Below are positions 32,661-44,704 of a stretch of DNA of 64,000 nt, one piece after another. Source of the stretch: Zingiber officinale (lineage: Eukaryota; Streptophyta; Magnoliopsida; Zingiberales; Zingiberaceae); the NCBI RefSeq assembly GCF_018446385.1, contig NC_055986.1, forward strand, positions 29,495,598-29,559,597. The letters run 5' to 3'. The number at the start of each line of letters is the position of its first letter. Within the stretch, counting starts at the first letter, position 1. The notes beneath the pieces were generated by a model. The model searched no databases. It saw nothing but the letters and a program-made list of their open reading frames with translations, and was not told the DNA's origin. Both the position numbers and the translations under genes were made by a program.

Positions 32661-34320
32661 GTAGGGCGCTTTGGAAATAGGATTGGTGCCGGAAGATCTC
32701 TATCTCAAATTCAATCTCCCTGTCTGGTAAGGGAAGACTGCTGGTAGTCACATACAACTCGGACCTCTGCTAGTTGTTGGTCCTCCCGTCTGTGGTAGTG
32801 ACTACATGTGCTAGGTACCCCGACATCCCGAATCCATCAACCTCGTGCCTTCATAGCAGAGAAATTTTCCGGCTTTCCTCTTTGGTTCTCCGATGTACTC
32901 GAGCATCGCCGGGTTGGAATACGACTTTGCTTACTGCACCTTCTGGAAGCACCATATTTGATCGTAAAGTCCATCCAAGGATGACGTCGTAGTCGATTTC
33001 TAGCGTGATCGGATCACAAAGAGTTCCGATCTGCTATAATGACCGCTTTGCGGAGGTGCGTGGATGCCATGACCTCTCCCAGAAGGCCGATCAAGCCCAC
33101 CGAGTATCTGGGGTATTTCTAATTTCTCGGAGAACACCGCTATATATGAATGGGTTGCCCCATGTCAAATAGAACAAAGTAGCACTATAATCAAAATGCT
33201 AATCGATGACGACGTCGAGGCATTTTCGTCCTCTGGTGAGTGAGTAGATCCTGCGCCCATATTGGAGGGGCTTCTAATCGCCCGCGATGAGTGGACCTTC
33301 TAGGCGCTGCATCCTGGTAACGATGTGGTGCTGGCTCATCGGATCTGCGTGGTGAGGAAGACTGGTCTTGTTCGGAAGACGGCTGTGCCCTTCTTGTCCA
33401 CATTCAAAGCATCCTCGTGCGCCCTCGACAACCCTGGTGGAATCCCTGGGACTTTGGATAACCGGGTCGCCTTAGATGGCCCTCCTTTGAGTCACTCACA
33501 GGAGGTTGTTGAGTTTCCTCAGCGCTAGAGCCTTCGCTTTGCTTGAGAGTTTCCTGCCTTGGACTCGAGGAGACTTGCTTCACGCCTCATGCTATAGTAA
33601 TCGCGGTCAAGGCACCGCCAACTCTGGTTTGTGGCCTATGTATGCCCACCACATTCATCGCTATCTCGGCCTCAGATCTTGAGCATCAACCGATCCGCTT
33701 TTTCTCGCTGACTAGCTCGGGCAATGCAGGCCGGCGTTGAATTTCTTCACGACTTCCTCAATGATAGGTTGCACTGAAACTCGGTGAACTCATAGTAGTG
33801 GCGGTTTGTAACGCTATGAAAGAACTCCTCAAAATTCCTTCTCAAAGTCAGCATGTCATCGGTTCCCTCGGGTTGCCGATTCTTCCCACCACATGCGTCG
33901 TCGCTCTGTCAAAGAGGAAGGCACCACTTCGTGTTACGGCGACCCGTAAGCTCCATCGTGCTTCAGTGTTTTGAACCATGCTTGGGCATCCCATGGTTCA
34001 CTAGTGCCCAGAAGTTCTCTGACGACGGCGCCTTATCGGATAGGCTTTCTTGGCTTTCGCCGTTGGGGACCCGGTGTTGAGGTAGCCGTGTTGGTCTTGT
34101 AGGTGGAGTGTGGTGGAACCTCTAAGACTGAGTCGTCGATTCGGGTTCCGGTGGTATTCTGCGATTAGCCTTAAGGTGGCTATCTCCGCTCATGTGAATC
34201 GCGCTAGCGCTCGAGCCACCGGTCTGTGGAGGTGCGAGGAGCGGCAACCCTTCTTTGGGGCTCAGGAGCTAGTGCCCTTCAGGCTGGGCGTCCTCGTGCC
34301 ATTTCTAAAGACATAGAGAA
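32661..34320 (-). pseudogene. gag: TE3 gag-protease remnants
   Basis: No long frame survives. On the minus strand a zinc-knuckle sequence CFECGQEGH is encoded at 33411-33385. A protease-site relic (LFD.G in the place of LFDTG) lies near 33165, with one base missing from the CTG of the active-site codon region. The rest can be matched to Gag only in short frame-shifted bits, so boundaries are approximate. Confidence 0.65.
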
Positions 34321-34488
34321 CATATGTATATAATACTATCAGTTCTATAATCACGATATCATGTTCAAAACTATCTCTAACTAGCGAGTAGGCATATAAA
34401 CAAGAACTGTAATAAAAAGCATAAATAAAGTAGAGGTGTTCTTACTTGGGTAGTGCACAATGTGTGTGTGTGGAAGTATGGAACACCG

Positions 34489-34500
34489 CCTCCGATACCA
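34489..34500 (-). other. Primer-binding site of TE3
   Basis: On the minus strand this is TGGTATCGGAGG, 3 nt after the end of the 5' LTR. It is an iMet-type PBS (TGGTATCAGAGC) with changes. Confidence 0.75.
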
Positions 34501-34503
34501 CTC

Positions 34504-36792
34504 TGTAACCACCCGCCTTCTACTGGCTAATCACCACAATTATTGCTAAACTATGCTGTGCGGAAAGCTAGGCTAATTAAAATTTTTCTACTAAACTGAT
34601 CAAAACTTAATGCTCGGGTGTAAGGTTATATACACTTGCTAGGAGACAACCTATGCCTCCGGATGAGACAGCATCAGCATTGTCAATTTCAATCCGCATG
34701 ATTGGGGCTGCGGATCGATCACGGATCGATCTGGGTACGATCCTGTCTGGATCGGTCGGCGGACCGATCCACAAGCTTTCTCCTCTTCCTCGACGGACGA
34801 TGCTTCGCCGATCGATCAGGATCTCACGGGGACCGGCGCGAGCCTCGATCGCGTGGCTTGTCGCTGCCGGCTGCGATGCTCTAAGCCGATCGATCGTATC
34901 GGTCCAGGGCGATGACAGGTCCACCTCCCATGTCTGTTAGCCCGGATCGGTTGCCGATCCATGATGATGATAAGATATCAGATGTATATCATGGTCTGGC
35001 CTGACCGCATCCAAACCGCCTGATCAAGCCTTGTGGTAATCGATAGTTCAATCGAACTTCGACCAGACCAGGTTGTGCCAAGACTCCACCTATCAACTAT
35101 CCCATGCATGATAACTATTCTCACAACATGTAATAACAATTTTAGACTTAAGCTAGAGCAAGGTTCACTGGTTCATGGCATTTTAAGTCACTAGACACAT
35201 TTAACAATTGAAAGTGTATGAAAGTAAAAACTGCTAGAGTTCTAATTGGTTAAACTTGCTAAGTCCCCTAAGGACCTTTGATTCCGGTTCCACACACACC
35301 ATCTTTGCATTGCCCTCCAGCCTCTCCGTAGTCCATTTTCCTTTTCCATATTCGCGTAGATAAGGAAAATAGTATCAGTCAAAAGCTTAGTAAGAAACCA
35401 TCTACCTCACAAAAACATGCGCGATGCAAATATGCTTTGAAATCATCTTTCATGAAAACATATGTTGATTGTCTTATCGAATAAACTAAGTATGGCATGG
35501 CATGAAGCATACAATCATGGCAAAGCAACCAAATAAACAGAATGAATATAGGCTAAACTATGGAACTAAATCAGGCGAAACAAACTCAACTAGCATCGAT
35601 TTTGAGTTTTGAAATCTAATACATAATAAGTGAAAATACTAAACATCTTTGTTGGGTCTTATACATTTTGTTGTGCCAGCATCCCTACTTGACCGGGGTT
35701 GCAAGTCCGAATTTAGCAGGTTGTCTAGGCTATCTGAACCTAGGGACTGGAGTCCAACCCAATGGATATCTAATCGATCAAGTGCCACTAAAATAAAATC
35801 GATATCTATAGCTAACGATATAACATCTTGTTTCTAGGTTATCGAACCTAGAGCTAGGGTATCTGAACCTAGAGGCGACTGGGAGCCCACCCATTGGACC
35901 GTAGTCCCATATAAACTAAACTAATGTGCTGGTTTAAATGCCTCTAATGCATTTAACTGAGCTTTTAAACATAACGAGGTGGTATTTAGCTACACTAACA
36001 TTTTCTAGAACACTTGGTGCGCTCAACTCTCTCCTCTATAGGAGATCACCTCCAGGCACCAGACAACGTCTAGAATCTCCAACTAAAGGAGAACAACGTG
36101 TCCGCCCGTCCAGAGGTGTTCAACTAGATCCCTAAATCCTCGAGGAGGGTTAAACACACCCTATGTGTCAAAAAACCTGCATATAGCTAAATCTAAGATA
36201 TGCAATCAACAAAGCTATTATACTACAGGTGAGGGGTTTCTTACTTCTTGATCGTAATTTCTTACGATTCTATTCGCTAGAGTTCCGGTGGAGGTGATCC
36301 TCTCGACGCTCCGATCACGTCTTCGCGTTCCTCTCGCGGAGAAGAACCTCTTTCGTGTTGGAGTCGTCGCCGGAAGGTGATCCGAGAGCCCTCGGGATTT
36401 GGGCGCCGAGAGAGGGAGAGGAAGAGGTGTGGGCGGCGGTGAGGTTTTTTTTGGAAGAGGGATAGGTCACGGTGAAAATAATGTGCCGAACCAAAACAAA
36501 ATAACCCAACTCCCACTTAACCTTCCTTTTTATACTAAAGACTTAATTCGCCCAACTCCAATATAAATTTTATTGGTTCCCTTTCCTTTCAGCACGGCCC
36601 TACTGGGTTCAACTGGTTCCCAACATTATCCCTAAGCCATAGGTCTCGGATTCGATTCCCGCCTAAGATATTTTGCGGTTCTAATTATTTTTGCTACTTC
36701 CGTTACTTGGAAAATTCCGGAAAAATATCTACAATTCCAGAAAAATAACAGAATATTTCTAAAATAGTTTTGAGAATTTTTCGACCGTTACA
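34504..36792 (-). repeat. 5' LTR of TE3 (right copy)
   Basis: This copy is 2,289 bp. From 34504 to about 36230 it differs from the left LTR by many short deletions and substitutions. From 36231 to 36792 it is almost identical. Examples in the bad part include atctgaacc to atcgaacc, aactgagg to aacgagg, and ctctggg to ctcggg. Confidence 0.9.
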
Positions 36793-37010
36793 TCTTGTAT
36801 ACTGAATAAACGAGAGAAGTGCAAGTAAAGTGAGATAAAGTCACAATCTGATCCTAAATTTCAGAATTTAGAATCAAAGCACACTAAGTGCTTAAATCAA
36901 TGCCAAGGCATTTTATTACAAGAAGTATTTAAAGAAGGATATAAAGAAAAGTATTTTACTTTTAAAAGGGCATGTACCGGACACAAGGTCCAAGGGATGG
37001 GCTCCAAGTT

Positions 37011-39919
37011 TGTAACGACCCAATTTTCCCTATTTTGAGTTCTGAATATCTTTAAAAATATTGGAAAATGCTTTTAAAATATTCTAGAGATTTTTTAGGA
37101 ATTTTTAGAGTATTTTTATGCAATTTTTTTAGTCCGTTTGGTATTTTTACCGAGTGGAGGAAGTTTGAAAATAAAAAAATAAAAAAATAATAATAATAAT
37201 AAGTTGAATAAACTGGGTTTCGAACCCACAGCCTCGGGCCCAAGCAGAACCGGCCCGACCAATCGAGCTAAGCTCGTTTTGTTAACCTTATATGGAGTGA
37301 ATAATATTTAAGGTATAGTATTTAATAAAATAACCCTAGGTTATAAAAAGAGGTTAAGTTAAGAGAGGAAAACCTAAAATTTTCTCTCGAAATTTCTCTT
37401 CTCTTCTCACGCGACGGCGCCGACTCCTGCTCGGGCGAAAACGCAGCACCTCCTAGGGCTCCGTTTCCGACGGCCGGCGAGGATTTCTTTTCGGGAGTTG
37501 TTCACAGATTCGTGGTCTCCTCGTCAAGGAGAACACGCGGATAGGAAGGGATCGCCGGGACCTTCACTTCATCCAAACCCTAGAGCACTTCCCCTTCGGT
37601 TGTAAGTTCAAGAACCCAAGGTGAGTTGCTTCTCACCTGCAGTAGGAGTAGTTCCGATTGGTTTATGTTTTCTGGTTGTTTGAGTTTCCTGTGAAGCATG
37701 CTAGGGTTGCTATTTTACTGCCGTGTACTCTAAGAAGTTAGACAAAATCCTTTTGTGAAGTTTGATCTGTAAAGAATTCTTCGATTAGACTTAACAAAGG
37801 CTTAATACAAGATTTTTGATCTCTAATCTATGAAGAACCAACTATAGTTTCTGTGGTTTCGGGTTGGTTTATAATGGTTGCTGCCATAATTGTTAAATCC
37901 GAATATGCTAGGTGGAATATGGGATCATTTTATGGTTGAGTAAGTCAGATTTGAGTTTGTGCCATGCAATGGGTGTAGATCAACCTTATTTGAGAGAGTC
38001 CTGTTGGTTTCTTTTAATGGCTTAATTTATTTCCTTAAGTTTAGAACCATGTTAGAACAGTTTGAAGTTAGAAGAGTAGTTAAGGAAATATTTTGCAACG
38101 AGCTAGGTTTTGGTTCCTTATATGCTTAATGTGCATGATTAAAAGTATGATAACAGCAGCATTCTTTTAGTTGATAACTACATTAAAGCCTTAATCAGAA
38201 TGCTCATGTTCCTTTACAAGTTTTATTAGTTTTGGCTTGGTTTTAATAAGCAATGAATATGAGATAGCTTGATTAAATTTTGAGCTTGTAGTTAGTTTTC
38301 TGTATTGCTGTTAGAAGTTTAAAAAAAAAGAGACCAAAGTCTTAATAGAATCCCTAATCTTTTTAAGAATTGGGATCAGTAGCATATCAAGTGCTCAAAG
38401 AAATGCCAAGGCATTTTATCAGAAGAAGTATTTAAAGTAAGATATAAAGAAAAGTATTTTATTTTTAAAAAGGGCATGTACCGGACACAAGGTCCAAGGG
38501 ATGGGCTCCAAGTTGCCCCTAGACATAAAGTCTAGAAGTGTCTTAATGGTTTTGGGATTAGCTACCTCAATTCTCATTAAGAAAGGCGCGCAAAGTGGTA
38601 CAATGTCGGGCCCAAGTAAAGTTGAGTATTATTTTAAAGTATAAAAGTATTAAATTTGGAAACAAATAGAACAAGTTTCTTTTATCTAAATTGAAAGATT
38701 CTAACAAGATAAATTGTTGTTTCCTTTAGAGATGCATGATGTAGTTTCACTTCTATTTCATGTTGAGCATGTACCTCCTGTTTTCTTTTACGTATATGCA
38801 TTTCTTATCGGATTTTATGAGTAGAAAGCACTCACTAAGCTTTTAGCTTATAGATGCTACTTTTCCTCCTACTGCAGATATGGATAAAAATAAAGGAAAG
38901 GCTAAAATGGCATAGAAGAAGGCGACAAGGAGACACTGGTGATGTGTGTGTGGATGGCGGTGATGGAAGATTTGGGGACCTTGCTTTTAAATTTCTGCAA
39001 GTTAAATTATTTAGGTTTTTTCTTAAATAACTAGGAGAATTAATAAAAAATTCAGATTCTTTATGCTCTCCCTGTTTTACTGTTTTGAAGTTGATTAAAT
39101 ACGTTGGTTCTGTTGAGTACAATATGAATTGTTTGAGTTATAGGAAATTCGGTTTTGGTGCATTGCTTAAATCTGGAGTTTCAGATTGTTGCCGTGGAGT
39201 TTGGAAAATTCAGATCCTTTCATGTTGCTTAAAACTGTAAAGTTCTATATTATTGTAGCCTGAATTGCATTGCTTAAGCTTGAGAACTATTTCGGCCGTG
39301 ATACTTATCTGCTCTTGTGTTATCTGTTGCTGCTGGAAGTTTGGTTTTTTAATTGCAAAGTAACTTTCTGTGAAAACTGATATGCCATGAGTTTGCTCAA
39401 GATGAGTAATAGCCATATATGCTAATCTGTTAATGGTTGTTAGATGTATGATTGGTAGAAGTACATGCAAAATGTTAACTGGTAGTTTACAAATTTATCA
39501 TGTGCAAGTTTGCTTAAATTCTTAATGTGAACAAATGATGGATTTCGTTTGCTGGGTTAACTAATTCAGTTTGCAAGTTTTAAATGCCTACACATTTGTG
39601 GCTATACATGTTAACTGGAATTCGTTTGCAAGTTAACTGAATTGGTTTACAGATCTATACATGCCTATAAGTGTTAAATGCTAAACACTATCATGGTAAC
39701 ATGTTAATACATTTTAGCATGATTGATAAGCTTGGTTGAGGGTAGTACTGAGATAATTAGAAGTGATAGCATGCTAAAAAAAAAAAAAAAAAAAAAACAA
39801 CAACAGATATTATGATAAGTTTATTTTCTTTAAGTTAAGAGAAATTTCAGTTTAGTAGGAACGAGTAGTAGGTAACGGTCGTCATCAGAGTAGTAGTAGT
39901 AAGGAGGGCGTCCGTTACA
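37011..39919 (+). repeat. 5' LTR of TE2
   Basis: Starts TGTAACGACCC and ends CATCCGTTACA-like (here gcgtccgttaca). The antisense tRNA-like motif lies at 37212-37277. The donor-like GTGAGT is at 37621 and the acceptor-like CCTCCTACTGCAG ends at 38877. A poly-A run lies at 39776-39797, about 120 bp before the end; it is longer than in the 3' LTR. Confidence 0.94.
37212..37277 (-). other. tRNA-like motif antisense to TE2 LTR
   Basis: On the minus strand it reads an A-box-like TTAGCTCGATTGGTC and, about 30 nt on, a B-box-like GGTTCGAAACCC with T-arm pairing (TGGG/CCCA). The 3' LTR repeats it at about 44899-44963. No full cloverleaf with an acceptor stem was found. Confidence 0.6.
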
Positions 39920-39921
39920 GT

Positions 39922-39933
39922 TGGTATCAGAGC
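39922..39933 (+). other. Primer-binding site of TE2 (initiator tRNA-Met)
   Basis: TGGTATCAGAGC lies 2 nt after the LTR end, the same arrangement as in TE1. Confidence 0.93.
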
Positions 39934-40170
39934 AGGTCCATTTTCCTGCAACACACACACATCAGCATTTACCTTGCCGTCTTCAAGTAAGAAAGTATTT
40001 AAGTTCTTTCTTTAGTGCTTTCCTTTATTATTATTATTTGCAGTATGGATGGATTGTTTATAAGTGATTAAGTAAGATAAGAGGTTTTAGCTATTTCCTT
40101 TCTTAATATATAAATGTGTATGTTTAGAAAGGGTAGAGAAATTATCAAATTTTCTTATTTGTTTTACTAG

Positions 40171-41252
40171 ATGTCGAAGAGGCGTCCCGCTCGTCTTGAG
40201 GACAAGTTCGGGAGGAAGAGGCCAGCTCAATCGAGCCCAATCTTTCTGAGTTGTTGCCCAACCGTAAACAAGTAGGTGACGCGACAAGTAATTGTCAATC
40301 GATGGCAAATCAACAACCATCCCTCCTACTCCTCAAGCAATGCATGGAGACTCGGTAAGCGAGGTTCTGACTACCAGTCGTCACACCCATAGACAAGAAG
40401 CTTCGTTATCGATGGTGGCCGAAACGAGAGAGCTTCTCGAACGATGAGCCACGGGATGCGTGCTTGGTTCAAGACTGGAGAGCACCATGGAGCTTCTTGA
40501 TGGAAGTCGAGAAGGTCAAGTGTGCCTCCTTCTGACCGAGACGCATGTGGTGGGAGAGAGTCAAAAGCAAGAGGGCAATCAATCAGGTGAGATGGATTGA
40601 TTTTGAGACGAGTTCTCTGACGAGTTCTTTCGCCAAAAGATCACCAACAAGCACTACGAGGAGTTTATGGAGTTGAGGCAGGGATCGGCGGTGGAGGAAG
40701 CGGTTAAAAGATTCAACAGGCTAGCTCGTCTACGAACTAGTAAGTCTGAGAGAAGGAGCGAGTCGGACTAATGCTCGAATGAAGGATATCACTTAATGTG
40801 ATGGAACTCATCACCGATGGAGAAGAGTTGGTCAAGAGAGCCTTAGTGGCGAGCACTACACAGCGGCATGAAGGCACAGAGAGCAACACAAGCCAATCAA
40901 GATGGAGACCAAGACTGGGAAATCAGAAACCCCAAATAATCGGAAAGGCAAGGGCACTAAAAGAAAGCAGTGGGATTCAGGAAGTAACCGGAAGGGAGGA
41001 CCAGAAACCAAGCAGACTAAGCTCCTTCCCTGCCCTAAATGTGGGAGAACACATCCAGAGCCTGCCTCTTGGGTAAGATCGATGTTATTCTTGTGGTCAA
41101 GAAGGACACATGGCCAAAAAGGTCCTAATAAGTTCAAAGCACCCCAACCACACCAATACAATATGGAGCCAAGCCTCAACTACATTATATGCCTGCAACT
41201 CTGGAAGGACCTCAGATCACCAAGGAAGGTTGGAAGCTCCACCAGTTCTTGA
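40171..41252 (+). pseudogene. gag: TE2 gag, broken by many small deletions
   Basis: The ATG at 40171 (MSKRRP) matches the TE1 gag start. After that the frame is lost repeatedly. Aligned to TE1, the losses cluster at CAG and CTG: tcagg to tcg, gactgag to gatgag, cctggga to cacggga. The capsid phrases VKRFNRLARL (near 40705) and the zinc-knuckle region are recognisable. CPKCGRTHPE (near 41030) is in frame 0. The second half CYSCGQEGHMAKK (from 41083) is in frame +1, so a further frame change lies between them. Either TE2 is a non-autonomous copy or the assembly is wrong here. Confidence 0.85.
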
Positions 41253-43535
41253 CAATGCCGAGTATTCTCCCTTACCAAAGAGGAAGCTGCTAGTGGTCAA
41301 GTAGTTATTTTTCAGCATATAGCTACTGCACTATTTGATACTGGGGCGACCCATTCTTTTGTATCCATACCTTTTGCCAAAGAATTACAGGTACCTACAG
41401 AAAGCATGAATTCCAAGTTCCTGACAACCCTACCTTCTGGGGAAGTCATGGAATCTAGTCAGTGGCTTCGGTCTATACCAGTCAGAATTTCAGACCGAGA
41501 GCTATGTGTTAATCTGGTAGTCCTCGCTATGCAGGATTTCGATATCATTTTAGGTATGGATTTCCTCAGCAAGTACAGTGCTTCAGTCGACTGCCGCAGA
41601 AGAAAAGTGGTCTTTAGTCCAGAAGGTGAATCATCCTTTGAATTTACCGGAGTACCAAAGAGGAAGACCCAGAAATTTCTCTCTTCCCTCACAGCTCACC
41701 AGATGCTAGCTAAAGGGTGTGCTGGTTTTCTTGCATTCATTGTGAGTACAGAAGAAGAAGAAAGACCTAAGCAGGAGGAAGTTCGGGTAGTCTGTGAGTA
41801 TCCAGAGATATTCCTAGAAGAGCTACCTGGACTACCTCCCAACAGAGAAGTGGAGTTTGAGATTGAACTGGTTCCTGGTACCGGTCCAATTTCAAAAGCT
41901 CCATACCGCATGTCTTCAGCAGAGCTAAAAGAGTTACAAGAGAAACTTCAGGAGCTACTTGACAAAGGCTTCATCCGTCCTAGTCACTCACCTTGGGGAG
42001 CTCCTGTGTTGTTTGTCAAGAAGAAGGATGGATCTATGCGGATGTGCATAGATTATAGAGCTCTGAATCAAGTGACCATCAAGAACAGGTACCCACTGCC
42101 CAGGATCGATGATTTATTTGATCAATTGAAAGGGGCAACAGTGTTCTCCAAGATAGATCTGCGCTCTGGGTACCATCAGTTAAAAGTGAAGGAGAGTGAT
42201 ATACCCAGAACTGCTTTCAGGACCAGATATGGACACTATGAATTCGTGGTCATGCCTTTTGGTGTGACTAATGCACCTGCAGTCTTTATGGACTTGATGA
42301 ATAGAGTGTTCAGTGAATACCTTGACAAGTTTGTCATTGTGTTCATCGACGACATTCTAGTCTATTCCAGAACTTCAGAGGAGCATGACACGCACTTGAG
42401 AATAGTTCTGCAGACCCTTCAACAAAAGCAACTCTATGCTAAATTCTCAAAGTGCGAGTTCTGGTTGGAGCAGGTGGCATTTCTAGGTCACATTGTTTCA
42501 AAAGAAGGCATTCAGGTAGATCCAGCCAAAGTAGAAGCGGTCAGCAACTGGAAGAGACCCAAGAATGCCAGGGAGATCAGAAGCTTCCTTGGTTTAGCTG
42601 GGTACTACAGGAAATTTGTGGAGGACTTTTCCAGGATAGCCTCTCCCCTTACAGCCCTCACCAGGAAGGACAAGAAGTTTGAATGGTCAGATAAATGTGA
42701 GCAGAGTTTTCAAGAACTCAAGAGGAGACTGACCAGTGCTCCTATACTGGCTGTTCCAGAGGGTGACAAGAGTTTTGACATCTACAGTGATGCTTCCAAG
42801 ATGGGCTTAGGAGCTGTACTCATGCAGGAAGGAAAAGTTATAGCTTATGCTTCAAGACAACTCAAAAACTACGAGAAGAACTATCCCACTCATGATCTAG
42901 AGCTGGCAGCTGTAGTCTTTGCACTGAAACTCTGGCGACACTACTTGTATGGAGTCCAGTGCAGAATCTTCACAGACCATCAGAGTCTTAAGTACTTCTT
43001 CACTCAGAAGGACTTAAACATGAGACAGCGCAGGTGGTTAGAGTTGGTCAAAGATTATGATTGTGAAATCCTCTACCACCCAGGTAAAGCTAATAAAGTG
43101 GCAGCTGCACTAAGCAGAAAGTCCAGTGCATCCTTGATGTCCTTATCATCATTAGCCCTGCCACTACAGAAGGAGTTGTCAGATTTCGGACTTGAAATTA
43201 TTTATGGGCAACTTTCTGCATTGACCCTAGAGTCAACCTTGCTTGAGGATATACAGAAAAAGAAAAGTGAAGATCCAGATATCCAAAAGATCAAGCAAGG
43301 AATACAAGAAGAAGGAAATTCAGAATTTCGAGTATCAGACAGTGGAATTCTTTATCAGGGAAATCGCCTTTGTGTTCCCAATGATGAAGAGCTGAGAAAG
43401 AGAATTTTAGAAGATGCCCATAGTACGCCATACTCTATGCATCCTGGTTCTACCAAGATGTACCAAGACATGAAACAGAAATTCTGGTGGTCTGGACTCA
43501 AAAGGGATGTAGCTAAATATGTCAGCACCGCCTGA
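41253..43535 (+). CDS. pol: TE2 pol: protease, reverse transcriptase, RNase H, integrase N-terminus
   Basis: The frame is open for 760 codons. The first ATG is at 41406, but the reading starts earlier because the protease active site [10 protein letters not shown] (residue 29 counted from 41253) lies upstream of it. Tekay elements make Pol as part of a Gag-Pol polyprotein. RT has FVKKKDGS and FIDDILV (near residue 364). RNase H begins [10 protein letters not shown] (residue 509) and includes [10 protein letters not shown] and FTDHQSLKY. The integrase zinc-binding region starts at HPGSTK (residue 730). The frame stops at TGA 43533-43535, where TE1 has ..[12 protein letters not shown]. The stop results from one of three small deletions at 43520-43560 that together total 12 bp. 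Confidence 0.93.
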   Translation, partial: QCRVFSLTKEEAASGQVVIFQHIATALFDTGATHSFVSIPFAKELQVPTESMNSKFLTTLPSGEVMESSQWLRSIPVRISDRELCVNLVVLAMQDFDIILGMDFLSKYSASVDCRRRKVVFSPEGESSFEFTGVPKRKTQKFLSSLTAHQMLAKGCAGFLAFIVSTEEEERPKQEEVRVVCEYPEIFLEELPGLPPNREVEFEIELVPGTGPISKAPYRMSSAELKELQEKLQELLDKGFIRPSHSPWGAPVLFVKKKDGSMRMCIDYRALNQVTIKNRYPLPRIDDLFDQLKGATVFSKIDLRSGYHQLKVKESDIPRTAFRTRYGHYEFVVMPFGVTNAPAVFMDLMNRVFSEYLDKFVIVFIDDILVYSRTSEEHDTHLRIVLQTLQQKQLYAKFSKCEFWLEQVAFLGHIVSKEGIQVDPAKVEAVSNWKRPKNAREIRSFLGLAGYYRKFVEDFSRIASPLTALTRKDKKFEWSDKCEQSFQELKRRLTSAPILAVPEGDKSFDIYSDASKMGLGAVLMQEGKVIAYASRQLKNYEKNYPTHDLELAAVVFALKLWRHYLYGVQCRIFTDHQSLKYFFTQKDLNMRQRRWLELVKDYDCEILYHPGKANKVAAALSRKSSASLMSLSSLALPLQKELSDFGLEIIYGQLSALTLESTLLEDIQKKKSEDPDIQKIKQGIQEEGNSEFRVSDSGILYQGNRLCVPNDEELRKRILEDAHSTPYSMHPGSTKMYQDMKQKFWWSGLKRDVAKYVSTA

Positions 43536-44669
43536 CATGTCGAGGGTCAAAGCAGAACACCAGGAGTTTTACAACCTCTTCCAATACCAGAGTGGAAGTG
43601 GGAAGACATATCCATGGATTTCATAACAGGTCTCCCAAGAACCACAAATGGATATGATGCGATATGGGTGATAGTGGACAGATTGACCAAGTCTGCTCAT
43701 TTTCTAGCCATCAAAGTGTCTCACTCTATAGAGCAGTTAGCACAGCTGTATGTAAAAGAGGTGATCAGACTTCATGGAGTTCCCAAATCTATTATTTCTG
43801 ATAGAGATGGGCGCTTCACCTCTCACTTTTGGGAGTGTGTACAGACTGCACTAGGCACCAAGCTCAAGTTCAGCACAGCCTTCCATCCTCAGACTGATGG
43901 ACAGACAGAGCGTGTAAATCAGATCCTAGAAGATATGCTGAGGGCTTGTGCACTGGATTTCAAAGGAAGTTGGTGTAAGTACCTATGCTTAGCTGAATTT
44001 GCCTACAACAACAGTTATCAAGCCACCATCAGGATGGCACCATATGAGGCGTTGTATGGTAGAAAGTGCAGATCACCTATATGCTGGCAAGAAGCTGGAG
44101 AAAGAAGAGAAATGGAAGTGGAGCTGGGTATTCAGACTGAGATGATAGAAGAAACCACTCAGGTTATTCAGAAGATCAGACAGAGGATTGAGACTGCCCA
44201 GAGTAGACAGAAAAGTTATGCTGACACACGCCGTAGGCCACTGGAATTCCAAGTAGGAGATTCGATCTTTCTCAAGGTTGCTCCTATGAAGGGAGTGATG
44301 AGATTTGGCAAGAAGGGCAAATTAAGTCCTCGCTATGTAGGACCATATCTGATTTCAGAAAGGATTGGTAAGGTAGCTTATAAGCTGGACTTACCACAGG
44401 ACATGTCAACAGTACACAATGTGTTTCATGTCTCTATGTTAAAGAAGTGTCTTCATGATCCTAGCCAAGTGATTGAACCTCAGTCAGTGCAGATCCAAGA
44501 GGATCTTAGTTATGAGAGTAGATCTACACAGATAGTGGACAGAGCAGTCAAGAGACTAAGAAATAAAGAAGTGCCACTAGTGAAGGTCGTCTGGCAGAAC
44601 CAGAAGCACGAGGAAGTCACTTTGGAACAAGAGGACAGCATGAGGCAAAAATATCCAGAACTATTCTAA
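43536..44669 (+). CDS. pol: TE2 pol: integrase core and chromodomain-like tail
   Basis: The same frame resumes because the three local deletions add up to a multiple of three. Taking the ATG at 43614 as residue 1, the integrase catalytic residues are D2 (MDFITGLP), D63 (SDRDGRF) and E99 (GQTERVN). This is the D-x35-E spacing of retroviral-type integrases. The C-terminal domain carries GKLSPRYVGPY and VFHVSMLKK. The final 30 residues (VPLVKVVW to PELF) are a chromodomain-like tail, which in chromoviruses directs insertion into heterochromatin. The natural stop is TAA after PELF. Confidence 0.92.
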   Translation, partial: HVEGQSRTPGVLQPLPIPEWKWEDISMDFITGLPRTTNGYDAIWVIVDRLTKSAHFLAIKVSHSIEQLAQLYVKEVIRLHGVPKSIISDRDGRFTSHFWECVQTALGTKLKFSTAFHPQTDGQTERVNQILEDMLRACALDFKGSWCKYLCLAEFAYNNSYQATIRMAPYEALYGRKCRSPICWQEAGERREMEVELGIQTEMIEETTQVIQKIRQRIETAQSRQKSYADTRRRPLEFQVGDSIFLKVAPMKGVMRFGKKGKLSPRYVGPYLISERIGKVAYKLDLPQDMSTVHNVFHVSMLKKCLHDPSQVIEPQSVQIQEDLSYESRSTQIVDRAVKRLRNKEVPLVKVVWQNQKHEEVTLEQEDSMRQKYPELF

Positions 44670-44690
44670 GTTCGAGGACGAACTTTTTAT

Positions 44691-44703
44691 AAGGTATGGG
44701 GAA
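44691..44703 (+). other. Polypurine tract of TE2
   Basis: AAGGTATGGGGAA lies just before the 3' LTR and is identical to the TE1 tract. Confidence 0.82.
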
Positions 44704-44704
44704 T

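Larger units (their letters stand above)
27694..36792 (-). mobile_element. TE3: Tekay-like Ty3/gypsy element, minus strand, heavily eroded
   Basis: Perfect target duplications tcttg lie at 27689-27693 and 36793-36797. On the minus strand the order is 5' LTR (36792-34504), PBS, gag, PR, RT, RH, INT, chromodomain, PPT and 3' LTR (30063-27694). The C-terminal integrase (30030-30533) is well preserved. Most of the rest, from about 30.6 to 36.2 kb, is broken by many 1-5 bp deletions, often at CTG or CAG. The outermost 560 bp of the right LTR (36231-36792) is nearly identical to the left LTR while the adjacent 1.7 kb is not. Confidence 0.94.

Noticed and set aside
37212-37277. A genuine tRNA gene on the minus strand
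   Set aside because: A- and B-box-like motifs are present, but no acceptor stem pairing or anticodon arm could be drawn, and copies recur at the same place in every related LTR.
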